DNA of 64,000 nt from NCBI RefSeq assembly GCF_002954775.1, contig NZ_PJME01000007.1, forward strand, positions 124,001 to 188,000. Reading direction: 5' to 3'. The translations under genes were made by a program, and so were the position numbers. This stretch comes from Streptomyces geranii (GTDB lineage: Bacteria > Actinomycetota > Actinomycetes > Streptomycetales > Streptomycetaceae). Below the pieces are notes generated by a model. It was not told the origin of the DNA. It saw only the letters and a program-made list of their open reading frames with translations, and ran no database searches. Of this stretch, positions 36,394 through 43,229 are shown one piece after another (position 1 is the first letter of the stretch; each line of letters begins with the position of its first letter).

Positions 36394-37074
36394 ATGACCG
36401 TGATCAGACTGCTCCTCGTCGACGACGATCCCCTGGTACGGGCGGGCCTGTCCTTCATGATGGGCGGTGCCGACGACATCGAGATCGTCGGCGAGGCGGC
36501 CGACGGCAGCGAGGTCGAGGCGCTCGTCGGCCGTACCGGGCCCGATGTCGTGCTCATGGACATCCGGATGCCGACGATGGACGGCCTCGCCGCCACCGAA
36601 CGCCTCCGCGCCCTCAAGGACGCCCCGCAGGTCGTGGTCCTCACCACCTTCCACGCCGACGACCAGGTACTGCGCGCCCTGCGCGCGGGCGCCGCCGGTT
36701 TCGTCCTCAAGGACACCCCGCCCGCTGAGATCCTGGCGGCGGTACGCCGTGTCGCGGCCGGCGAGCCCGCCCTGTCGCCCGCGGTGACCCGCCAGTTGAT
36801 GGCCCATGCGGCGGGCGGCACGGCCGACACCCGGCGGGCGGGCGCCCGGGAGCGGATCGGCGCACTCAACGACCGGGAACGCGAGGTCGCCGTCTCCGTC
36901 GGCCAGGGCCACTCGAACGCCGAGACCGCCGCCGCCCTGTTCATGAGCGTCGCCACCGTGAAGACCCACGTCTCCCGCATCCTCGCCAAACTCGACCTCA
37001 ACAACCGAGTGCAGATCGCCCTGTTGGCGTACGACGCCGGACTCCTGGAAGAGAACGGGCAGGACGGGCACTAG
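36394..37074 (+). CDS. NarL/FixJ-family response regulator
   Basis: A 226-aa regulator from ATG 36394 with TAGGA upstream. The receiver domain has the acidic pair in LLLVDDDP, phospho-acceptor Asp56 in VVLMDIRMPTMDG, Thr in VVLTTFHADD and Lys106 in FVLKDTPP. The C-terminal LuxR-type HTH spans about 155-215 (LNDREREVAVSVGQGHSN, SVATVKTHVSRILAKLDL). It matches the partner type of a HisKA_3 kinase, and such a kinase lies at 33833 with the aldo/keto reductase in between. Target genes may include the divergent reductase or the P450 91 bp downstream; this is inference. Confidence 0.95.
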   Translation: MTVIRLLLVDDDPLVRAGLSFMMGGADDIEIVGEAADGSEVEALVGRTGPDVVLMDIRMPTMDGLAATERLRALKDAPQVVVLTTFHADDQVLRALRAGAAGFVLKDTPPAEILAAVRRVAAGEPALSPAVTRQLMAHAAGGTADTRRAGARERIGALNDREREVAVSVGQGHSNAETAAALFMSVATVKTHVSRILAKLDLNNRVQIALLAYDAGLLEENGQDGH

Positions 37075-37165
37075 CCGGCCGGCTCGCGCGTTCTGATGGC
37101 AACGGGGAGGGCCGGGGCCCGGGAGCGCGGACCGGTCTGTGAGGGCGGCTGTCGGGGGGATCGTC

Positions 37166-38356
37166 GTGGGGGAAGCGGAAGTACTCGATCTGGGGGAGTT
37201 CGGCGACGGGTTCAGGACGGACCCGCATCCGGTGTACGCACGCCTGCGCGCCCGGGGCCCCGTGCACCGCGTCCGGCTGCCGGGCCGGGACGCGAACCAT
37301 GTGACCTGGCTCGTCGTCGGCCACGAGGAGGCGCGGGCGGCACTCGCCGACCCCCGGCTCGCCAAGGACCCGACCAGGATCGGGATGCGGTTCATGGCCG
37401 AGGAGCTGATCGGCAAGTACCTCCTCGCCACCGACCCGCCCCAGCACACCCGGCTGCGCGCCCTGGTCACCCGCGCCTTCACCGCACGCCGCGTGGAGAC
37501 GCTGCGACCGCGTATCCAGGAGATCACCGACGAACTCCTCGACGCGATGATCCCGGACGGCCGGGCCGACCTGGTGGAGTCGTTCGCGTACCCGCTGCCC
37601 CTCACGGTGATCTGCGAACTGCTGGGCGTCCCCGAGATCGACCGTACGGCTTTCCGGAAGCTGTCCTCGGAAGCGGTCGCGCCCACGAGCGCGGAGAGCG
37701 GTTACGAGGCGTTCGCGCGGCTCGCCGAGTACCTCACCGAACTGATCGAGGACAAGAGGTGCGCAGGCCCGAGCGGCGACCTGCTCAGCGACCTGATCCG
37801 GACCACCGCCGAGGACGGCGACCGACTGTCCCCCGACGAACTGCGCGGCATGGCGTTCGTCCTGCTGATCGCGGGCCACGAGACGACCGTCAACCTCATC
37901 ACCAGCGGCGTCCACGCCCTGCTCACCCACCCCGCCCAACTGGCCGAACTGCGCGCCGACATGACCCTCCTGGACGGCGCGGTGGAGGAGATGCTGCGCT
38001 ACGAGGGGCCGGTGGAGAACGCGACGTTCCGTTTCGCCGCCGAGCCCCTGGAGATAGGCGGCACGGTGGTGGGGAAGGGCGAGCCGGTGATGATCGGCCT
38101 GACGGCGGCCGACCGCGACGGAACCCGATACCCGTCCCCCGACCGCTTCGACATCCACCGCGACACCCGTGGCCACCTGGCCTTCGGCCACGGCCTCCAC
38201 TACTGCCTGGGCGCCCCCTTGGCCCGCCTGGAAGCACGCACGGCGATACGCACCCTGCTGCACCGGGCCCCGGCTCTGACCCTGGCGGGCCCGCCGGGCG
38301 ACTGGCTTCCGGGGATGTTGATGCGGGGGGTGCGGAGCTTGCCGGTGCGTTGGTAG
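37166..38356 (+). CDS. Cytochrome P450
   Basis: A 396-aa soluble bacterial P450 (CYP107/105-like). Start GTG 37166 is preferred because a GGGGGA site lies upstream; GTG 37139 would add nine residues. Motifs: the I-helix oxygen-binding LLIAGHETT (about 233-241), the K-helix ExxR in VEEMLRYEGPVENATFR, and the heme-binding loop FGHGLHYCLGAPLARLE with Cys347. It needs a ferredoxin partner, and none is encoded next to it. It is not within an obvious biosynthetic cluster. The substrate is unknown. It follows the response regulator on the same strand. Confidence 0.95.
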   Translation: MGEAEVLDLGEFGDGFRTDPHPVYARLRARGPVHRVRLPGRDANHVTWLVVGHEEARAALADPRLAKDPTRIGMRFMAEELIGKYLLATDPPQHTRLRALVTRAFTARRVETLRPRIQEITDELLDAMIPDGRADLVESFAYPLPLTVICELLGVPEIDRTAFRKLSSEAVAPTSAESGYEAFARLAEYLTELIEDKRCAGPSGDLLSDLIRTTAEDGDRLSPDELRGMAFVLLIAGHETTVNLITSGVHALLTHPAQLAELRADMTLLDGAVEEMLRYEGPVENATFRFAAEPLEIGGTVVGKGEPVMIGLTAADRDGTRYPSPDRFDIHRDTRGHLAFGHGLHYCLGAPLARLEARTAIRTLLHRAPALTLAGPPGDWLPGMLMRGVRSLPVRW

Positions 38357-38399
38357 GGGGGGTTGGGCGCGGGTGCGGGTATTTGGCGGGTTCGGTGCG

Positions 38400-39230
38400 C
38401 GCGGGGAGCGGTGTGGTCCGGTCGGGGAGGTGGCTCTCCGGTGCGGTGGTGCGCTGACAGCCGTCCGATCTGGGCGCACCGGCGCCCGGCCGATCTGGTC
38501 GTGCGGCAACCGTCCGGTTCGGTGGCGCCGGCGACCGGCCGTGCCAGTGTGCCGATAGGCCCCGCGGTCTGGTTCGGTCGTGCCGGCAACCATTCGTACG
38601 GGTGCGCGATAGCTGTCCGGTCCGGTCGAGTGAGCAACGGTCCCTGCCGCTACGCCGACTGGCCACCCCGTCCGATCGTGTCAGCGGCCCTCAGCTCCGG
38701 CGGTTCGGCAACTGCGCATCGCGGTGCGCCGCGACGGCAGCCGTCCGCTCCGCTGCCCTGGCGTCAGCAGCAGTCACGTCGCCCGCTGCGGTGCGCCGGT
38801 GAGCGCCCGCTCCCGTGCCGCCGACAAGGGTCCGCTCCAGTGCCGGCACCAACCCTCAGCTCCGCTGGGGCGGCAACCGCGCATCGCCGTGCGGCGCGAC
38901 GGCGACTGTCTGTTCCGGTCTGCCGACGGCTACCCGCTCCCTGCCGTCAGCGCTCGCCTCACCCGGCGCGGTGTGCCGATGAGCGTCCGCTCCCATGGCC
39001 ACTGGCCCCGACAACCGCCTGCTCCTGCGGCACAGGCAACCGCCCGCTCCGGCGCCCCGCCAGCCCTCCAGCCCCGTAGCACTGTCAACCGCCCGCTCCG
39101 GTGCGCCGACAATCGTCCGCCCCATGGCACAAGCAACCGCTTGCTCCAGCTCGGCCACAACCGCCCCCGCCCCGTAGCGCCAGCAATCGCCCCCCGACGA
39201 GGCAGTAACCGACTCTCTCCCCCCCCGTGG
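38400..39230. repeat. Degenerate minisatellite-like tract without genes
   Basis: About 0.9 kb between the P450 and the Gfo/Idh/MocA gene built from many diverged copies of a roughly 30-60 nt unit. Recognisable cores are GTGCGCCG(A/G)CAA, CCG(T/C)CCG(C)TCC and GCAACCGCCCGCTCC, for example near 38800, 38990, 39030 and 39100. Open frames run through it on both strands, but their products are repetitive Arg/Pro/Ser/Ala/Cys mixtures with no gene-like codon bias. It looks like expanded or decayed non-coding DNA. Confidence 0.55.
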
Positions 39231-39320
39231 CGCCAGCCCCTCCCATCCACATCCACGCCGGAAACCCTCACCCGGCCCGAGGGAGTCACAGCCGCCCTCC
39301 CCCGAATCACACCCCCACCC

Positions 39321-40334
39321 TCAGTCCCACCCTCCCGGAATCTCCGCGAGGTGCACCGGTCTGCGGTCCCGGCGGGACAGTTCGCAGGCCTCGGCGACGC
39401 GGAGGGCCTGGAGGGCCTCGCGGCCGTCGCAGGGGTTGGCGCGCTCGCCTCGGACCACCTCCACGAACGCCGACAGCTCGGCCTCGTAGGCGGGGCCGAA
39501 GCGCTCCAGGAAGCCGGTCCAGGGCTTGCTCGCGGCCGGTGGTCCGGCCGGTTCCGTTGACGCGATCGGCGTGCGGTCGTCCAGGCCCACGCCGACCTGG
39601 TCCAGTTCGCCCGCCAGCTCCATGCGGACGTCGTACCCCGCGCCGTTCATCCGGGTCGCCGTCGCCGTGGCGAGCGTGCCGTCGTCCAGGGTGAGTACCG
39701 CCGCGGCCGTGCCGATGTCGCCCGCGTCGCGGAACATCGACGGTCCGGCGTCCGAGCCGGTCGCGTACACCTCGACGATCTCGTGGCCCGTCACCCAGCG
39801 CAGGATGTCGAAGTCGTGGATCAGGGTGTCCCGGTACAGCCCGCCGGACAGCGGCAGGTACTCCGGCGGGGGCGGGGTCTGGTCGGACGTCATCATGCGG
39901 ACGGTGTGCAGGCGGCCGAGCTTCCCGGAGCGCACCGCGTCCCGGGCGCCCGTGTAGCCGACGTCGAAGCGGCGCTGGAAGCCCATCTGAAGGATCGTTC
40001 CCGCCGCTTCCACCTCGGCGATGGCGGCCAAGGTCGCAGGCAGATCGAGCGCTATGGGCTTCTCGCAGAACACCGGGAGACCCGATCGTGCTGCCCGACC
40101 GATCAGTTCGGCGTGGGCCGAGGTCGCCGCCGTGATCACCACCGCGTCCACGCCCCAGGTGAAGATCTCGTCGACACCCGGTGCGGCCGTCGCTCCTAAG
40201 CGGTGTGCCAGATCCTGTGCCCGCCCGCTGTCCGCGTCCGTGACGATGAGTGAGCCCCCTACCTCGCGGTGGCGGCTGAGGGTGTTCGCGTGGAATGTAC
40301 CGATGCGGCCCGTCCCGATGACTCCGATGCGCAT
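39321..40334 (-). CDS. Gfo/Idh/MocA-family NAD(P)-dependent sugar/inositol dehydrogenase
   Basis: A 337-aa oxidoreductase from ATG 40334. The N-terminal Rossmann fold shows RIGVIGTGRIGTFHANTLS, then FCEKPIALD with the conserved catalytic-region Lys, and LIHDFDILRWVTG with the Asp/His pair typical of inositol 2-dehydrogenase-like members. The C-terminal alpha/beta domain ends in VHLAEIPGGWD. It probably oxidises myo-inositol or a related sugar or polyol. It is divergent from the GntR regulator, with a short palindrome between them, so it is probably repressed by that regulator. Confidence 0.9.
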   Translation of the reverse strand: MRIGVIGTGRIGTFHANTLSRHREVGGSLIVTDADSGRAQDLAHRLGATAAPGVDEIFTWGVDAVVITAATSAHAELIGRAARSGLPVFCEKPIALDLPATLAAIAEVEAAGTILQMGFQRRFDVGYTGARDAVRSGKLGRLHTVRMMTSDQTPPPPEYLPLSGGLYRDTLIHDFDILRWVTGHEIVEVYATGSDAGPSMFRDAGDIGTAAAVLTLDDGTLATATATRMNGAGYDVRMELAGELDQVGVGLDDRTPIASTEPAGPPAASKPWTGFLERFGPAYEAELSAFVEVVRGERANPCDGREALQALRVAEACELSRRDRRPVHLAEIPGGWD

Positions 40335-40377
40335 GAGAACCAAACTGGGGTCCGACCAGGCACGCTGTCAATGCGTA

Positions 40378-40387
40378 TGTCCGGACA
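40378..40387. promoter_or_regulatory. Candidate GntR operator
   Basis: TGTCCGGACA is a perfect 10-bp palindrome in the 103-bp divergent intergenic region between the dehydrogenase (40334) and the GntR regulator (40438). Its position and symmetry fit an auto-regulatory site controlling both genes. Confidence 0.5.
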
Positions 40388-40437
40388 ATCGAACTACACA
40401 ACTTCCCGTCAACAATCCCCGCAGCTACGCTCGGCCC

Positions 40438-41202
40438 GTGCCGAAACCAGATGTGGACCCGACAGTGCCGCTGGAACTCAGCGTGGACCGGAGCAGCCCG
40501 GTACCCCTCTACTTCCAGCTGTCCCAGCAGCTCGAAGCCGCGATCGAGCACGGAGCGCTCACCCCCGGCAGCCTGCTGGGCAACGAGATAGAGCTGGCCG
40601 GACGGCTCGGCCTGTCCCGCCCCACGGTGCGCCAGGCCATCCAGTCCCTCGTGGACAAAGGCCTGCTCGTACGCCGCCGGGGCGTCGGTACGCAGGTCGT
40701 GCACAGCCAGGTCAAGCGCCCGCTGGAACTGAGCAGCCTGTACGACGACCTGGAGGCGGCGGGCCAGCGCCCCGCGACCAAGGTCATCGTCAACACGGTC
40801 GTACAGGCCTCCGCGGAGGTCGCCGCCGCCCTCAACGTGGCCGAGGACAGCGACGTACACCGCGTGGAACGGCTCCGGCTGTCCCACGGCGAGCCGATGG
40901 CGTACCTCTGCAACTACCTCCCGCCCGGCCTGTTCGAACTGAACACCGACCAGTTGGAGGCCACCGGTCTCTACCGTCTGATGCGCGCCGCCGGAATCAC
41001 CCTCCACAGCGCCCGCCAGTCGATCGGCGCGCGAGGCGCCACCGCGGAGGAGGCCGAACGCCTCACCGAACGCGAGGGCGCCCCCCTCCTCACCATGCAG
41101 CGCACCACCTTCGACGACACGGGCAGAGCGGTCGAGTTCGGCACCCACACCTACCGCCCCACCCGCTATTCGTTCGAGTTCCAGCTACTGGTACGCCCCT
41201 AG
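40438..41202 (+). CDS. GntR-family regulator, HutC subfamily (UTRA domain)
   Basis: A 254-aa regulator from GTG 40438. The N-terminal winged HTH covers PVPLYFQLSQQLEAAIEHG, LGNEIELAGRLGLSRPTVRQ and AIQSLVDKGLLVRRRGVGTQ. The C-terminal UTRA ligand domain has VHRVERLRLSHGEPMAYLCN, then LYRLMRAAGITLHSARQSIG and ends RPTRYSFEFQLLVRP, the last part being typical of HutC-type regulators. It is divergent from the Gfo/Idh/MocA gene, which is its likely target, with the inducer probably a sugar or inositol derivative. Confidence 0.92.
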   Translation: MPKPDVDPTVPLELSVDRSSPVPLYFQLSQQLEAAIEHGALTPGSLLGNEIELAGRLGLSRPTVRQAIQSLVDKGLLVRRRGVGTQVVHSQVKRPLELSSLYDDLEAAGQRPATKVIVNTVVQASAEVAAALNVAEDSDVHRVERLRLSHGEPMAYLCNYLPPGLFELNTDQLEATGLYRLMRAAGITLHSARQSIGARGATAEEAERLTEREGAPLLTMQRTTFDDTGRAVEFGTHTYRPTRYSFEFQLLVRP

Positions 41203-41235
41203 GGGGAAGGGGCGCAGCCCCCTTCCCCCTAGGGG
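41196..41235. terminator. Very strong hairpin and Streptomyces-type intergenic repeat
   Basis: A perfect 17-bp stem (41196-41212 with 41219-41235, beginning CCCCTAGGGGGAAGG, 6-nt loop). The left arm includes the gntR stop codon TAG at 41200-41202. The following bases (GCGCGGGGAACTGCGCGA) are a motif that I know from many Streptomyces intergenic regions. Confidence 0.8.
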
Positions 41236-41349
41236 CGCGGGGAACTGCGCGAGCAACCACGACGAAACCCGCACCCGGCAAAACACCCGCACCGCTCCAT
41301 TGCTCCCCGCGAGGGCACCCACCTTGCCGGTGAGGCAGAATCACTCCCG

Positions 41350-42537
41350 ATGAGCAGCTACCGCGACCTCGCACTCCCCAGGGCACTGGCCGGCTCCGCC
41401 CGAGAAGGCAGCGCCCCCATCGGCTCCCGCCGGGCCCCGGCCCTGCGTACCGTCGGCACGCGTGAGCGCCGTTCGCACCTCACGGCCCCCCGCGTGCCCA
41501 CCGTGGGCATCGACATCGGCGGCACGAAGGTGATGGCGGGAGTCGTCGACGCCGACGGCAACATCCTGGAGAAGCTCCGCACCGAGACGCCGGACAAGTC
41601 CAAGAGCCCCAAGGTCGTCGAGGACACCATCACCGAGCTGGTCCTCGACCTCTCCGACCGGCACGACGTGCACGCCGTCGGCATCGGCGCGGCCGGCTGG
41701 GTCGACGCCGACCGCAACCGCGTCCTGTTCGCCCCCCACCTGTCCTGGCGCAACGAGCCCCTGCGCGACCGCCTCGCCGGCCGCCTCGCGGTCCCCGTAC
41801 TGGTCGACAACGACGCCAACGCCGCCGCCTGGGCCGAGTGGCGCTTCGGCGCGGGGCGCGGCGAGGACCACCTCGTCATGATCACGCTCGGCACCGGCAT
41901 CGGCGGCGCGATCCTGGAGGACGGGCAGGTCAAGCGCGGCAAGTTCGGCGTCGCGGGCGAGTTCGGCCATATGCAGGTCGTGCCCGGCGGCCACCGCTGC
42001 CCGTGCGGCAACCGCGGCTGCTGGGAGCAGTACAGCTCGGGGAACGCGCTGGTCAGAGAGGCCCGCGAACTCGCGGCGGCCGACTCCCCGGTGGCGTACG
42101 GGATCATCGAGCACGTCAAGGGCAACATCGCCGAGATCACCGGTCCGATGATCACCGAGCTGGCCCGCGAGGGCGACGCGATGTGCATCGAGCTGCTCCA
42201 GGACATCGGCCAGTGGCTCGGCGTCGGCATCGCCAACCTCGCCGCCGCCCTGGACCCCTCCTGCTTCGTCATCGGCGGCGGTGTCTCCGCGGCCGACGAC
42301 CTGCTGATCGGCCCCGCGCGGGACGCCTTCCGCCGCCAGCTGACCGGCCGCGGCTACCGCCCCGAGGCCCGCATCGCCCGCGCCCAGCTCGGCCCCGAGG
42401 CCGGTATGGTGGGCGCCGCCGACCTCGCCCGCCTCGTCGCCCGCCGCTTCCGGCGCGCGAACCGGCGGCGCGTCGAGCGGTACGAGCGCTACGAGAAGTT
42501 CGTCGAGACCCGCCGCACCTCCCAGGGGCCGCTGTGA
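41350..42537 (+). CDS. ROK-family sugar kinase (glucokinase-like)
   Basis: A 395-aa protein from ATG 41350. After an unusual N-terminal extension of about 48 residues it shows the ROK fold: phosphate motif VGIDIGGTKVMAGV, the catalytic Asp in VLVDNDANAAAWAEW, MITLGTGIGGAILEDG, and the zinc-binding signature GHRCPCGNRGCWEQYSSG, then FVIGGGVSAA. There is no HTH, so it is a kinase rather than a ROK repressor. It probably phosphorylates glucose or a related hexose with ATP. The downstream membrane protein overlaps its stop by 4 nt. It resembles the second ROK glucokinase known from Streptomyces chromosomes. Confidence 0.9.
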   Translation: MSSYRDLALPRALAGSAREGSAPIGSRRAPALRTVGTRERRSHLTAPRVPTVGIDIGGTKVMAGVVDADGNILEKLRTETPDKSKSPKVVEDTITELVLDLSDRHDVHAVGIGAAGWVDADRNRVLFAPHLSWRNEPLRDRLAGRLAVPVLVDNDANAAAWAEWRFGAGRGEDHLVMITLGTGIGGAILEDGQVKRGKFGVAGEFGHMQVVPGGHRCPCGNRGCWEQYSSGNALVREARELAAADSPVAYGIIEHVKGNIAEITGPMITELAREGDAMCIELLQDIGQWLGVGIANLAAALDPSCFVIGGGVSAADDLLIGPARDAFRRQLTGRGYRPEARIARAQLGPEAGMVGAADLARLVARRFRRANRRRVERYERYEKFVETRRTSQGPL

Positions 42538-43136
42538 CCGCCTCCCTGCCCCGCCAGGCCATGGCCCCGGACGAGCCGCCCGGGCCGCCCGAGGACCGCG
42601 GGCACATGATCCGCCGCCGCGCCCTGACGCTGCTGATCATCGTGCTGCTCATCGGCGTCCCGGCCGGCTATCTGGTGATCTCCGCCAACCAGAGCCGCGA
42701 CAGCGGCAAGGACAAGGAACGCAAGTGGGCGGCGCGCGGCCTCACCGAGGCCTGGCCCTCGAAGGTCCAGCGCCACATCTACGAGGTCCCCGTCCCGCGC
42801 CAGGCCGACGGCAAGGGGATCCTGTCGACGAAGGTCGCGTACTACGAGACGAACAACTGGCGCACCAGCCGTCTGTACGTCCAGTTCATGACCACGAACG
42901 CGGGCCTGGACTACTTCTTCAAGGCCATGGGCGTACCCCGCTCCGACCTGAAGAAGGACAAGTTCACCATCAGCGCCCGCGACCAGAAGATCGTCGGCTG
43001 GGAGTTCAAGGAACCGGGCGCCTGGTGGGGAATCGCCCACCAGCAGAAGAACCCGGCGCCCACCCAGCACATCGTCGTGAAGTGGTCGCATCCCAACCAC
43101 TACATGGTCTACGTCGTCTCGCGCACGACCCCCTGA
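42534..43136 (+). CDS. Single-pass membrane protein of unknown function
   Basis: A 200-aa protein starting at GTG 42534, overlapping the ROK kinase stop (GTGA), so it is translationally coupled. A cytosolic N-terminus of about 25 residues precedes one transmembrane helix (RRALTLLIIVLLIGVPAGYL). The exported part has VYYETNNW-type sequence (KVAYYETNNWRTSRLYVQFM) and ends with QHIVVKWSHPNHYMVYVVSR. There is no lipobox. The family is conserved in Streptomyces as far as I can tell, but has no known role. Its link with the kinase is positional only. Confidence 0.8.
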   Translation: MTASLPRQAMAPDEPPGPPEDRGHMIRRRALTLLIIVLLIGVPAGYLVISANQSRDSGKDKERKWAARGLTEAWPSKVQRHIYEVPVPRQADGKGILSTKVAYYETNNWRTSRLYVQFMTTNAGLDYFFKAMGVPRSDLKKDKFTISARDQKIVGWEFKEPGAWWGIAHQQKNPAPTQHIVVKWSHPNHYMVYVVSRTTP

Positions 43137-43229
43137 GCCCGTCGCCGGACTCGATTGTCAGACCCCGCCCGTAGAGTCGAAGACGTCCGATCCGACGGAC
43201 ACGACACGAGGGCGGGAGGTGACGTACAC

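Noticed and set aside
37139-38356. Biosynthetic gene cluster around the cytochrome P450
   Set aside because: No synthase, terpene cyclase, NRPS, PKS or ferredoxin gene lies within several kilobases.
38363-39560. Open frames of 238 and 278 codons through the repeat tract
   Set aside because: Repetitive Arg/Pro/Ser/Cys/Ala products without ribosome binding sites or consistent codon bias, present on both strands.
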